64,000 nt of DNA from the NCBI GenBank assembly GCA_036306585.1, contig JAXJZF010000004.1, positions 62,001 through 126,000 of the forward strand, written 5' to 3'. Shown here piece by piece: positions 1 to 8,400 of the stretch. A program made the translations under genes and the position numbers. The notes under the pieces are model-generated. The model saw only the letters and a program-made list of their open reading frames with translations. It had not been told where the DNA came from and searched no databases. The DNA is from Aphodovivens sp036306585. Lineage in GTDB: Bacteria > Actinomycetota > Coriobacteriia > Coriobacteriales > Eggerthellaceae. Numbering within the stretch: the first letter of the stretch is position 1; each line of letters opens with the position of its first letter.

Positions 1-584
1 TGCAGGTGCTCATCATGTCGGTGCTGTTCTACTCCGGCGCCGGCCAGTTCATGATCCCCAACATGTGGCTCGCCGGGGCTCCCATCGCCTCCATTATCGC
101 CAGCGTCTCGTTGGTGAACACGCGCCAGATGCTGTATTCCGCTTCGTTCGCCCCGCGCTGCGCCGGCGTGAGCAAGCGTCTGTCGTTTCTATTCGCTGCT
201 TCGGTCACCGACGAAAGCTACGGCGTGAACACCGCCCGGTTCGAGCAGGGCGGTTGGAGCGTGGAGCGAGCGCTGTGGGTAAACGCGTTCTCCAACGCGT
301 CGTGGACGCTTTCCAACGTCGTTGGTGTGCTGGTGGGAAGCGCGGTGGGTATCCCGCTTGCCATCGCCTCGTTCGCCATGACCTCCATCTTCATTTGCCT
401 GTTGGTTACGCAGAAGCTCTCGGTGGAGAACGCAGTGGCGGCCGTCGTTGCGATGGCGGGGTTGTTCTCCTGCAAGGCGGTCGGTCTGACCGGTCCGGCC
501 ATCCTGGTGGGGGCGATCGTCGGCGTGGTGGCCGCTATGGCGGTGGGCCGTGCCCGCCGATCGGGAAGCGGGGGAGACCGATGA
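1..584 (+). CDS. azlC: AzlC family branched-chain amino acid exporter subunit, 5' truncated by window edge
   Basis: This is the C-terminal part of an AzlC-type inner-membrane protein, the large subunit of the AzlCD system that exports branched-chain amino acids and their analogues. The frame is open from base 3 and the true start lies outside the window. The visible part begins with a segment close to the family motif around YSGAGQF. Several hydrophobic helices follow and it ends in a short basic tail. Its stop codon overlaps the ATG of the next gene (ATGA), so the two subunits are translationally coupled. AzlC is the large AzlCD subunit and AzlD the small one, as seen here. The family call is firm; the substrate range is inferred from the family. 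Confidence 0.85.
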   Translation, partial: QVLIMSVLFYSGAGQFMIPNMWLAGAPIASIIASVSLVNTRQMLYSASFAPRCAGVSKRLSFLFAASVTDESYGVNTARFEQGGWSVERALWVNAFSNASWTLSNVVGVLVGSAVGIPLAIASFAMTSIFICLLVTQKLSVENAVAAVVAMAGLFSCKAVGLTGPAILVGAIVGVVAAMAVGRARRSGSGGDR

Positions 585-904
585 GCTGGAACGATTTTCT
601 CATCGTGTTCGCCTGTTGCGCGGTGACTATGCTCGCATGCCGCGTGATCCCCCTGTTCGCGCTCAAGGGCCGCAGCCTGCCCGAGGGCGTGGAGCGTGCG
701 CTGGGCTACATCCCGTCTGCGGCGTTCGCCGCTCTGGTGGCTAACGATCTGCTGAGCCCGGGGATGTTCGATGCCGGCCTATGGCCTGCCGCTGCCCCGC
801 TGATCGCGTCGCTGGTCGTGGTGGCGGTGGCGTGGAAGACCAAGTCGCTGCTGTGGAGCGCGGTCGCGGGTGTGGCGTCCTACGCCCTGCTGACCCTGCT
901 GTGA
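581..904 (+). CDS. azlD: AzlD family small subunit of branched-chain amino acid exporter
   Basis: A 107-residue, very hydrophobic protein of AzlD type. It carries the family's early signature RVIPLFALKG, followed by a conserved amphipathic stretch and three further membrane segments. AzlD partners AzlC to form the exporter in the cytoplasmic membrane. The ATG at 581 overlaps the azlC stop by four bases, and the length is that of the family (about 100-110 residues). Much longer upstream extensions of this frame are out-of-frame reads through azlC and were not used. No terminator is obvious directly after the stop apart from the inverted repeat at 1015-1035. Confidence 0.85.
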   Translation: MSWNDFLIVFACCAVTMLACRVIPLFALKGRSLPEGVERALGYIPSAAFAALVANDLLSPGMFDAGLWPAAAPLIASLVVVAVAWKTKSLLWSAVAGVASYALLTLL

Positions 905-1020
905 CGGCGGTTGCGCTGCAGGGGAGAGCGATGAACGTAGGGGAGAAGGATCGATTTTGACCATTACGTGAAGTATCGGGTCTTTTCTGAAAATTTGAGC
1001 GATCATCCCGTTGAACCTTC

Positions 1021-1049
1021 TTGCGCAAAGAAGGTAAGCGAGATATACT
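1021..1049 (+). promoter_or_regulatory. Promoter of rplS, TTGCGC-17-TATACT
   Basis: A -35 TTGCGC (1021-1026) and -10 TATACT (1044-1049) are separated by exactly 17 bp. Transcription would start near 1056 and give a leader of about 58 nt before rplS. The -35 lies inside an 8-bp inverted repeat (ACCTTCTT at 1015-1022, AAGAAGGT at 1028-1035). The repeat may be the azlD terminator or an operator. Confidence 0.75.
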
Positions 1050-1113
1050 GTCAAATCGTGTCTTTAACCGAACAACGAATGCGTTGATGCAAGGATAGAA
1101 GGAACGGGAAACC

Positions 1114-1461
1114 ATGGATATCATTCGCGCCATCGAGCAGCAGCAGATCAAAAGCGACGTCCCCGAGTTCAACGTGGGCGACAATGTGAAGGTTCACTAC
1201 CGTATCACCGAAGGCAACCGTGAGCGCATCCAGGTCTTCCAGGGCGATGTCATCCGCCGTCATGGCGAAGGCGCTCGCGAGACCTTCACGGTCCGCAAGG
1301 TGAGCTTTTCCGTGGGCGTGGAGCGCACGTTCCCCGTGCATTCCCCCAAGATCGACAAGCTGGAGGTCGTCCGTCGCGGCGATGTGCGTCGCGCCAAGCT
1401 GTACTACCTGCGCGACAAGGTGGGCAAGGCCGCCAAGATCAAGGAGAAGTCCTTCCGCTAG
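1114..1461 (+). CDS. rplS: 50S ribosomal protein L19
   Basis: L19 of the large ribosomal subunit, located at the 30S-50S interface. The 115-residue length is typical. The protein has the family features: an N-terminal helix, an SH3-like barrel with FNVGDNVKVHYRI, and the C-terminal KLYYLRDKVGKAAKIKEK signature. The ATG is preceded by an AAGGAAC ribosome-binding site. It has its own strong promoter (1021-1049) and a terminator after it (1509-1541), so it appears to be transcribed largely alone. The usual rimM-trmD partners are not visible upstream, which is unusual compared with many bacteria but fits actinobacterial variation. Confidence 0.97.
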   Translation: MDIIRAIEQQQIKSDVPEFNVGDNVKVHYRITEGNRERIQVFQGDVIRRHGEGARETFTVRKVSFSVGVERTFPVHSPKIDKLEVVRRGDVRRAKLYYLRDKVGKAAKIKEKSFR

Positions 1462-1508
1462 GCTTTGCCGCATGAATGCTCCGCGCTGCGGGGCACCGGT
1501 GGCAATCA

Positions 1509-1541
1509 CCCCTCGCTTGCTGCGGCAGGCGAGGGGTTTTC
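1509..1541 (+). terminator. Rho-independent terminator after rplS
   Basis: CCCCTCGC (1509-1516) pairs with GCGAGGGG (1529-1536), with a 12-nt loop, followed directly by TTTT. It ends the rplS transcript about 40 bp before the rnhB start. Confidence 0.85.
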
Positions 1542-1578
1542 GCGTTATGGGGCAAACGGGGCGGAAAGGTGCGCTGGA

Positions 1579-2367
1579 ATGGGAACGACCGTCGCAGAGG
1601 TTAAGCGCCGGCTTCAGGAGGCCGACGACGAGGAATTCGCCGTGCTTGAGCGATCGTTGGTGGCAGACACCCGCAAAGGGGTGCGCCAGGCGGTGGAGGT
1701 TGCGCGTCGGCGCCTTGAGGCGCAGCGCGTCGAACGCGAGCGGCTGGAAGGGCTGTACCGGCTGGAGGATCAGCTGATGGAGCAGCGGGGGGCGAGCGTG
1801 TGCGTTGGCCTCGACGAGGTGGGTCGCGGCCCGGTCGCGGGGCCGCTGGCGGTGGGGGCCGTGGTGCTGCCGCGCGAGCCGCGCATCGAGGGCCTCAACG
1901 ATTCCAAGCAGGTGTCTCCGGCCGATCGCGAGCGCATCGCCGCAACCATCAAGAGCGTTGCTTTGGCCTGGGCGGTGGAATATGCATCGCCTGAGGACAT
2001 CGACGCGCACGGCATGTCCGCCTGCTTGCGCCGGACGTTCCGACGGGCGGTCGAGCGCATCGAGGAATCCGGCATCTCCGTGGGGCTCATCCTTCTGGAC
2101 GGCAACCCGCTGCACCTCGACGAGCGCGAATGCAACCTGGTGAAGGGCGACGCCCGTTGCGCTTCCATCGCCGCGGCTTCCATTGTGGCGAAGGTGGAGC
2201 GTGACGCCCTCATGGTGAGCCTGGACGGGCGGTATCCCGGCTACGGGCTTGCTTCCAACAAAGGCTACGCGAGCGCCGAACATGTCGACGCCATCAAGCG
2301 TCTGGGGCTTTCCCCCATTCACCGCAAGACGTTCTGCACCGCGTTCGCCCAGCAGACTTTGTTCTAA
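1579..2367 (+). CDS. rnhB: Ribonuclease HII
   Basis: Type 2 RNase H, which nicks RNA in RNA-DNA hybrids and starts ribonucleotide excision repair. The 262-residue protein has a 70-residue N-terminal extension rich in charged helices, like that of the Bacillus enzyme, then the catalytic domain starting at VGLDEVGRGPVAGPL. The acidic set is visible as D79, E80, D174 in LLDG and D191 in KGDARCASIAAAS. The RYPGYGLASNKGY and SPIHRKTF motifs follow. The frame is open further upstream, but the ATG at 1579 follows a GGAAAGGTG box and lies beyond the rplS terminator, so it was chosen. Confidence 0.95.
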   Translation: MGTTVAEVKRRLQEADDEEFAVLERSLVADTRKGVRQAVEVARRRLEAQRVERERLEGLYRLEDQLMEQRGASVCVGLDEVGRGPVAGPLAVGAVVLPREPRIEGLNDSKQVSPADRERIAATIKSVALAWAVEYASPEDIDAHGMSACLRRTFRRAVERIEESGISVGLILLDGNPLHLDERECNLVKGDARCASIAAASIVAKVERDALMVSLDGRYPGYGLASNKGYASAEHVDAIKRLGLSPIHRKTFCTAFAQQTLF

Positions 2368-2531
2368 ATGCCGGGCAGGGGCCCTTCGTCAAAACGACGT
2401 TTGATCCGCATTGGAATCGAGCATAGAACGCATCGCCTCAAGGCAAGGGATGCGCCCAAGCCGTGCCAGCTTCGGGCGGCGGCTGCAAGGACCTTATGGG
2501 GACGCCCGCGAAAGGGCGCGTTGCTAGCATG

Positions 2532-2557
2532 CGATCACTCGGCGAAAGGAGTGATCG
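2532..2557 (+). promoter_or_regulatory. Hairpin overlapping the yraN ribosome-binding site
   Basis: CGATCACTC (2532-2540) and GAGTGATCG (2549-2557) form a perfect 9-bp stem with an 8-nt loop. The Shine-Dalgarno sequence AAAGGAG (2545-2551) lies half in the loop and half in the 3' arm, 8 nt before the ATG at 2560. It could limit translation of yraN. A second small hairpin (CGCCC / GGGCG) lies just upstream. Confidence 0.55.
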
Positions 2558-2559
2558 TC

Positions 2560-3063
2560 ATGACCGAAACAGATGAATCTAGGGTCGAATGCACGGGTTG
2601 CGTGTCCGATGCGACGCAGGAATCCCCGAATCGGGACGATCCCTGCGGTGAGCTGCAGGGGGAGGAGCCGGGCAGTGCGGAGCCCCGCAAGAAACGCGGC
2701 GAGGCCAATGCCGAGCTGGGCAAGCGCGGCGAGGATGCCGCCGTGCGCTTCCTCTACCGGCACGGCTACGAGATCCTCGAGCGGAATTGGACCTGCGATG
2801 CGGGGGAAGCCGATATCATCGCGCGCGACGGGGATTGCATCGTGTTCGTGGAGGTGAAGACCCGCACCAGCTTTGAAAAGGGCTTCCCATCCGAGGCGGT
2901 GAACGCCCGCAAGCGTCAGAAATACGAGAAGATCGCCGCGCTGTTCCTTTCCCGTCACGATGTGGTGGACGTGGCGGTGCGCTTCGACGTGGTGTCGCTG
3001 CTGGTGGTGGGCGAGGACCGCGCCATGCTGCGGCATCACATCAACGCGTTCGCGGCGGGGTGA
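2560..3063 (+). CDS. YraN / UPF0102 family putative endonuclease-fold protein
   Basis: UPF0102 (YraN) proteins have a restriction-endonuclease-like fold and usually sit between rnhB and comM, as here; their exact biochemical role is not settled. The conserved domain starts near residue 50 with LGKRGEDAAVRFLYRHGYEIL. It contains the metal-site-like pattern GEADIIARDG and FVEVKTR (E83, D85, E98, K100), then an NARKRQKYEKIAA helix. Residues 1-48 are an acidic, low-complexity extension not typical of the family. The start was chosen because AAAGGAG lies 8 nt upstream. The ribosome-binding site lies in a hairpin (2532-2557). The stop overlaps the region just before comM. Confidence 0.85.
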   Translation: MTETDESRVECTGCVSDATQESPNRDDPCGELQGEEPGSAEPRKKRGEANAELGKRGEDAAVRFLYRHGYEILERNWTCDAGEADIIARDGDCIVFVEVKTRTSFEKGFPSEAVNARKRQKYEKIAALFLSRHDVVDVAVRFDVVSLLVVGEDRAMLRHHINAFAAG

Positions 3064-3068
3064 GCGCC

Positions 3069-4559
3069 ATGCCCGGCCAATGCATCGTGCGCAGCGCGAC
3101 GTTGCGGGGCGTCGAGGCGGTCCCGGTGGATGTTGAGGTGGTGGTAGGCAACGGGATGCCCGGCTTCTTCATCGTGGGGATGCCCGACGCCGCCATCCAG
3201 GAATCGCGCGAGCGCGTGCGCGCCGCGATGCGCGCCAGCGGCTTTTCCATGCCCAACGAGCGCGTGGTGGTCAACCTCGCTCCCGGCTCGCTGAAGAAGA
3301 CGGGATCGGGGTTCGACCTACCCATCGCGGCAGGGCTGCTCATCGCCACCAGGCAGATCGACCCGCGACACGTCCAAGGCAGGCTGCTGGTGGGCGAGCT
3401 TTCCCTGGAAGGGCGCGTGCGAGGCGTTGCGGGCCTGTTGGCGTACGCGCTGTGCGCCCGCAACCAGGGCTTCGATCTCCTTTGCGGCAGGGCCGAAGGG
3501 GGCATGGTGCGCGTGGAGGGCGTGCGACAGCTTTCCATCGCGGGGCTTTCCGCGTTCAGGACGGGGGAGTTCCCGGAAGGGGAGCCGGCGGCGGAACCCG
3601 CGGGCTCCGCCGTTTCCGATTTCGCCGACATAGCGGGCCATGAGATGGCCAAACGGGCGTTGCAGATCGCCGCAGCGGGGTCGCACGGAGTGCTGATGAT
3701 GGGGCCGCCGGGGTCGGGTAAGACCATGCTTGCCTCGCGCATCCCCTCCATCCTGCCGCCGCTTTCGGCCGACGAGGCACTCCAGACGGCGCTCATCCAT
3801 TCCGTTGCCGGGGAAGACCCTGCTCCCGCTTTCGCGGGCACCCGCCCCTTCCGCTGTCCGCATCATAGCGCCACCGTCGCCGGCCTCATCGGGGGAGGCA
3901 CGCCCCTGCGGCCCGGTGAGATCTCGCTTGCGCACAACGGCGTGCTGTTCCTCGACGAGCTGGCGGAGTTCAAGCCCTCTACGCTGCAGGCGCTGCGCCA
4001 GCCGCTGGAGTCGGGGCGCGTGGTCATCACCCGTGCCGACGGCAACGTGGCGTTCCCGGCGCGATTCATGCTGGTGGCGGCTTCGAACCCCTGCCCGTGC
4101 GGGTACTACGGCGACCCCGAGCGGCCCTGCACCTGCGGCGTGGCTCAGATGCGCGCCTATCGCGGGCGCATCGGCGGGCCCCTGCTCGACCGCATCGATC
4201 TGCATATCGACGTGCGTCGCATCGATGCGGGCGATGTGCTGGCTACGGGGCGGGGGACCGGTTCCGCGCAGCTGCGAGAGGATGTCATGAAGGCGCGCGC
4301 GTTCGCCTCGTGGCGTAGATCGCGCGAGGCGAACGGAGCAGGTACGGCGGCGCTCCTGGTGGGCGCTTGCGCGCTGTCGGATGACGATGAGCGGTTCTAC
4401 GAGCAGGCGGCTTCGAACATGCATATGAGTGGGCGCGCCATCATGCGCACCCTGGCGGTGGCGCGCACCATAGCCGACATGGACGAGTCGCCGACGGTGT
4501 CTCGCGCGCATCTATGCGAGGCGTTGGCGTTCCGCGTGAGGGAAGGGGGCGTGGTGTGA
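3069..4559 (+). CDS. comM: ComM / YifB family Mg-chelatase-like AAA+ ATPase
   Basis: ComM is a hexameric helicase that drives branch migration of incoming single-stranded DNA during natural transformation. The 496 residues show the N-terminal ChlI-type domain (FIVGMPDAAIQESRERV), Walker A GPPGSGKT at 212-219, Walker B GVLFLDELAEF near 300 and the sensor region VAASNPCPCGYYGD. A C-terminal Mg-chelatase domain with SGRAIMRTLAVARTIAD follows. The ATG at 3069 lies 5 nt after the yraN stop and follows a GGGGTGA box; a GTG at 3060 is possible. The gene is followed without a gap by dprA, so two transformation-linked genes are paired. Whether this organism is competent is unknown. Confidence 0.93.
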   Translation: MPGQCIVRSATLRGVEAVPVDVEVVVGNGMPGFFIVGMPDAAIQESRERVRAAMRASGFSMPNERVVVNLAPGSLKKTGSGFDLPIAAGLLIATRQIDPRHVQGRLLVGELSLEGRVRGVAGLLAYALCARNQGFDLLCGRAEGGMVRVEGVRQLSIAGLSAFRTGEFPEGEPAAEPAGSAVSDFADIAGHEMAKRALQIAAAGSHGVLMMGPPGSGKTMLASRIPSILPPLSADEALQTALIHSVAGEDPAPAFAGTRPFRCPHHSATVAGLIGGGTPLRPGEISLAHNGVLFLDELAEFKPSTLQALRQPLESGRVVITRADGNVAFPARFMLVAASNPCPCGYYGDPERPCTCGVAQMRAYRGRIGGPLLDRIDLHIDVRRIDAGDVLATGRGTGSAQLREDVMKARAFASWRRSREANGAGTAALLVGACALSDDDERFYEQAASNMHMSGRAIMRTLAVARTIADMDESPTVSRAHLCEALAFRVREGGVV

Positions 4560-5473
4560 GGGCGTCGGTGGAAGGCCCGCGTTGGGAGCTGGCGCGGGGG
4601 CAGCAGGGCTATCCGCCCGCGCTCGAGCGTGTCGTGCATCCGCCCGAGAAACTTTATGTCATCGGCGACCCGGCGGCGCTTGAAGAGGGTCTTGCGATCG
4701 TGGGCGCCCGCAAAGCCACTCCTTACGGTGCGCGCTGCGCCCGGCGATTCGCGCACGATGCCGCCCAGCGCGGCGTGGTCATCGTCTCGGGCGGAGCGCG
4801 GGGTTGCGACGCCCAGGCGCACCAGGGGGCGCTGGACGCCGGGGGACGCACCGTCGCGTTTCTGGGCGGCGGCGCCGACAGGGTGTATCCGGCCGAGCAT
4901 GCGGGGCTGTTCCAGCGCATCGTCGACGCAGGCGGGGCGCTGGCATCGGAACACCCTTGGGGCACCAGCCCCCTTCCCTGGATGTTCCGCAACCGCAACC
5001 GCCTGATCGCAGGTCTGGCTCGGGCAACGCTCATCGTGGAGGCGGGTCTTCCCTCCGGCACGTTCTCGACGGCCGACCATGCCCTGGCAGCCTCGCGCGA
5101 GGTGCTGGTGGTGCCGGCGGCCATCACCGCGGCATCGTCGCGCGGGGCCAACCGGCTGCTGTACCAGGGGGCCACCCCCATCGTCGACGACGAATCGTTT
5201 TCCGACGTGCTGTTCTCGCTGTTCGGCTGCTTGAAGCAGCAGTGCGGCGAACAGCAGAGCGAGGGGCGGGGGGAGGCGGCGAAGGCGCCGACGTGCCCTA
5301 TAGCCGCGGCGCTTGCGGTGGAGCCGTTGCCGCTCGACGAGCTGCTGCGCATCGCCCGACGCCATTGCGGCGACGAGGATGCGCGCGTGTGGCTATCAGT
5401 GCGCCTCGCCGAGGCGGAGGCTGCGGGGCTCGCGGCGCATTACCCGGATGGGACCTGGGGTCCGGTTGGCTGA
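4556..5473 (+). CDS. dprA: DNA-processing protein DprA
   Basis: DprA loads RecA on single-stranded DNA that enters during transformation. The Rossmann-like core is clear: IVGARKATPYG, VSGGARGCDAQAHQGAL, HPWGTSPLPWMFRNRNRLIAGL, and EAGLPSGTFSTADHALAASREVLVVP. The protein has 305 residues if it starts at the GTG at 4556, which overlaps the comM stop (GTGA) and follows GAAGGGGGC. It therefore has almost no N-terminal SAM-like domain, and about 100 residues remain after the core for a winged-helix-like tail (LPLDELLRIARRH). Tight coupling to comM suggests joint expression. The family call is secure. Confidence 0.93.
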   Translation: MRASVEGPRWELARGQQGYPPALERVVHPPEKLYVIGDPAALEEGLAIVGARKATPYGARCARRFAHDAAQRGVVIVSGGARGCDAQAHQGALDAGGRTVAFLGGGADRVYPAEHAGLFQRIVDAGGALASEHPWGTSPLPWMFRNRNRLIAGLARATLIVEAGLPSGTFSTADHALAASREVLVVPAAITAASSRGANRLLYQGATPIVDDESFSDVLFSLFGCLKQQCGEQQSEGRGEAAKAPTCPIAAALAVEPLPLDELLRIARRHCGDEDARVWLSVRLAEAEAAGLAAHYPDGTWGPVG

Positions 5474-5618
5474 GCGCCCCGCCTTCCGAGTGCCGCGCGG
5501 CTGGGCAAGGACGCGCCGTATTGATATCATCTACATGGCGCGCGACGGCGCGCCTTTCCAGCTAGCAGATGCTTTACGGGTCCGGTCATCCGCCGGGCGT
5601 CGCTTTTCAGTTTGGACG

Positions 5619-7028
5619 ATGGGAGCCATGACCGTATATCCGACCAAAGACGTCTCGCTGCCCCAGGGCAAGGGCGCGCTGATCGCCGCGGTCGAGCCCG
5701 GCAGTCCCGCATGGGATGCTGGGTTCGAGCCGGGCTGCCGCCTCACGTCGGTGGACGGGCAGCCTCTGCGCGACCTCATCGATTGGCGTTGGCTTTCCGC
5801 CGACGATGCCATATCCGTGGGCTATGTCGACCTCGACGGCGATTCCGGCGAGGTGCTGCTCGAGCGCGACGAGGGGCAGCCGTGGGGCTTCTCCTTCGAG
5901 GGCGCGGTGTTCGACGGCATCCGCCAGTGCCGCAACGCCTGCACGTTCTGCTTCATGCGGCAGCTGCCTGCGGGCATGCGCCCCTCGCTCACGCTGCGCG
6001 ACGACGACTACCGCCTGAGCTTCCTGTCGGGCACCTTCGTCACGCTCACCAACCTCGGTCCCGAGGACGAGCGGCGCATCGTCGAGCAGCGTATCTCGCC
6101 TTTGCGCGTGTCGCTGCACGCCTCGAACCCCGCCGTCCGCCGCGCTCTCATGGGCAAGCACGCCCAGCACGGCCTCGACGCGCTCGAGCGCCTCCTGTCG
6201 GCAGGTATCCAGGCGCACACGCAGATCGTGCTGGTGCCGGGTGCCAACGACGGCGCGGCGCTGCGCGAAACCCTCGGCTGGGCCTGGGGGCGTCCCGGCA
6301 TCCTGGACGTGGGCATCGTCCCTCTTGGCTACACGCGCCATCAAGATGCGTTCGACCATAGCTTCAACGACCCTGCCGCGGCGCAGGAGGTGCTCGACGA
6401 CATCGTGCCGTTCCAGCGAAGGGGGCTCGCCGAGCGGGGGACGCCCTGGGTGTTCGCCGCCGACGAGTTCTACCGCAACGCGTTCGGCGAACGGGTTCTC
6501 GACAACCTGCCGCCCGCTTTCGACTACGGCGATTTCAGCATGTTCGAGGACGGCATCGGCATCCTACGCTCCTGCGCCGACGATTGGGCGCGCGCTTGCG
6601 ACGACGGCGTGGCGGCCGAATGCGCCCGTGCGCTTTCCCAAGCGGGCGCCCGCGCGTTCTACGTCGCGGGGGAGGCGCTGCGCGAGACGTTTCCCCGCCT
6701 GGTGGCGGAAAGCCCGCTTGCAGGCTCGTTCGCGCCGCTGCTCGTGGAGAACCGCTTCTTCGGCGGCAATGTGGACGTCACCGGTCTGCTCACGGGCGCC
6801 GACGTCGCCCGCGCGCTGTCCGGCGGCCCCGTCGCCCAGGGGCGTGCGCTTGCGCTGCTGCCGCAGGCGATGTTCAACGACGACGGGCTGACGCTGGACG
6901 GCTGGACCTTGGAGGATGTGAGAAGCGCTGCGAAATGCCCGGTGAGCGTGGTATCCTGTATCCCGACTGAATACCTGCGGGAAACGGCTGAGCTTGCCCG
7001 TACCGCCTTCCCGCCTATTTCCGAGTGA
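5619..7028 (+). CDS. DUF512 family PDZ-plus-radical-SAM protein (TIGR03279-like)
   Basis: A member of the DUF512 / putative radical SAM family, whose substrate is unknown. An N-terminal PDZ-like domain (GALIAAVEPGSPAWDAGFEPGC, shown in part) is followed by the iron-sulfur motif CRNACTFC (Cx3Cx2C) near residue 105. The downstream core has GANDGAALRETL and PLGYTRH, and then the C-terminal DUF512 region. Length is about 469 residues. Two in-frame ATGs lie close together (5619 and 5628), both with weak ribosome-binding sites; the upstream one was taken. It ends 13 bp before der. This neighbourhood is common in other bacteria and hints at a ribosome- or GTPase-related role, which is inference. Confidence 0.85.
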   Translation: MGAMTVYPTKDVSLPQGKGALIAAVEPGSPAWDAGFEPGCRLTSVDGQPLRDLIDWRWLSADDAISVGYVDLDGDSGEVLLERDEGQPWGFSFEGAVFDGIRQCRNACTFCFMRQLPAGMRPSLTLRDDDYRLSFLSGTFVTLTNLGPEDERRIVEQRISPLRVSLHASNPAVRRALMGKHAQHGLDALERLLSAGIQAHTQIVLVPGANDGAALRETLGWAWGRPGILDVGIVPLGYTRHQDAFDHSFNDPAAAQEVLDDIVPFQRRGLAERGTPWVFAADEFYRNAFGERVLDNLPPAFDYGDFSMFEDGIGILRSCADDWARACDDGVAAECARALSQAGARAFYVAGEALRETFPRLVAESPLAGSFAPLLVENRFFGGNVDVTGLLTGADVARALSGGPVAQGRALALLPQAMFNDDGLTLDGWTLEDVRSAAKCPVSVVSCIPTEYLRETAELARTAFPPISE

Positions 7029-7041
7029 GAAGGAACCTGCC

Positions 7042-8358
7042 ATGAGTATGCCGCTTGTTGCGGTGGTGGGGCGCCCGAACGTCGGGAAATCGACGTTCGT
7101 GAACCGCATTGCCGAATCCGCCGACGCCATCGTGCACGAGATGCGCGGCGTCACGCGCGATAGATCCTATCATGAGGCCGACTGGAACGGCTGGCACTTC
7201 CAGCTCGTCGACACCGGCGGCATCGAGATGAACGACGACGATGCCTTCCAGGGTTCCATTCGCAACCAGGCGTTCGCCGCGGTTGAGGAAGCCGACGCCA
7301 TCATCTTCCTGGTGGACGGCAAAACCGGCATCAATGCCGACGACGACGAGGTGGCGCGCGTGCTGCGCCGCTCCAGCAAGCCGGTGTTCCTGGCAGTCAA
7401 CAAGATGGACACCCCGGGCCGCACCGACGAACTGTGGGAGTTCTACCAGCTGGGTTTGGGCGATCCGTGGCCCATCTCGTCCATTCACGGCCACGGCACA
7501 GGCGACCTGCTCGACGAGGTGGTGAAGACCTTCGAGGGCCTCGACCTCACCGACGACGAGGAAGAGCCTCAGGCCATCAACGTCGCCATCATCGGCCGCC
7601 CCAACGCGGGCAAAAGCTCGCTGACCAACTGCATGGTGGGCAAGAAGCGCTCCATCGTCTCCGATGTGGCGGGCACCACGCGCGACGCCATCGACACCAC
7701 CGTCGAGCATGACGGCACGCTCTACACCATTGTCGACACCGCGGGCCTTCGGCGCAAGAGCAAGATCGACGAGGATGTGGAATACTACAGCTTCGTGCGC
7801 GCAATGCGCGCGATCGACCGCGCCGACGTCGCGTTGCTGGTCATCGACGCGTCCATCGGCCTGACCGACCAGGACCAGAAGGTGGCGGGCTACGCCTCGG
7901 AGCGTGGATGCGGGCTGGTCATCGTGCTGAACAAATGGGACCTTCCCGACGGCCCCGACGAGAAGGCCGAAATCCGCGAGCGCATCGCCGACCGCATGAT
8001 GTTCGTGGGCTACGCTCCGGTGGTCGCCATCAGCGCCATCTCCGGCAAGCGCGTGGACCGCGTATGGGAGGCCATCGACAAGGCATATGCCAACTACGGC
8101 AAGGTGGTTCCCACCAACCGCCTGAACACCTGGCTGGGCGGCATCCGCGAGGAGGGCCACACGGTCCGCAAGGGGAAGGCCGTGCTGCGCATGAAATACG
8201 TCACGCAGACAGGCGTCTGCCCGCCGCGCTTCACGTTCTTCGTTAACCGCCCCGACATCGTCGACGACAACTACGAGCGTTTCCTGGAAAACCGCCTGCG
8301 AAAAACCTTCGATTTCGAAGGGACGCCCATCCAGCTTCGCTTCAAGAAAAAGGATTAG
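7042..8358 (+). CDS. der: Ribosome biogenesis GTPase Der (EngA)
   Basis: Der is a double-GTPase protein that matures the 50S subunit. Both G domains are complete: the first has GRPNVGKST at 10-18, DTGG and NKMD; the second starts near residue 180 with GRPNAGKSS, DTAGLRRKSKI and NKWD. A C-terminal KH-like domain (LRMKYVTQTGVCPPRF) binds rRNA. The 438 residues are the family's usual length. The ATG at 7042 follows GAGAAGGAAC with good spacing. It heads a der-plsY-gpsA cluster on the plus strand that is common among bacteria. Confidence 0.97.
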   Translation: MSMPLVAVVGRPNVGKSTFVNRIAESADAIVHEMRGVTRDRSYHEADWNGWHFQLVDTGGIEMNDDDAFQGSIRNQAFAAVEEADAIIFLVDGKTGINADDDEVARVLRRSSKPVFLAVNKMDTPGRTDELWEFYQLGLGDPWPISSIHGHGTGDLLDEVVKTFEGLDLTDDEEEPQAINVAIIGRPNAGKSSLTNCMVGKKRSIVSDVAGTTRDAIDTTVEHDGTLYTIVDTAGLRRKSKIDEDVEYYSFVRAMRAIDRADVALLVIDASIGLTDQDQKVAGYASERGCGLVIVLNKWDLPDGPDEKAEIRERIADRMMFVGYAPVVAISAISGKRVDRVWEAIDKAYANYGKVVPTNRLNTWLGGIREEGHTVRKGKAVLRMKYVTQTGVCPPRFTFFVNRPDIVDDNYERFLENRLRKTFDFEGTPIQLRFKKKD

Positions 8359-8400
8359 CGCCCCGCGCGCCAAGAAGGTAATTCGGAGAAGGGGTTTCGC

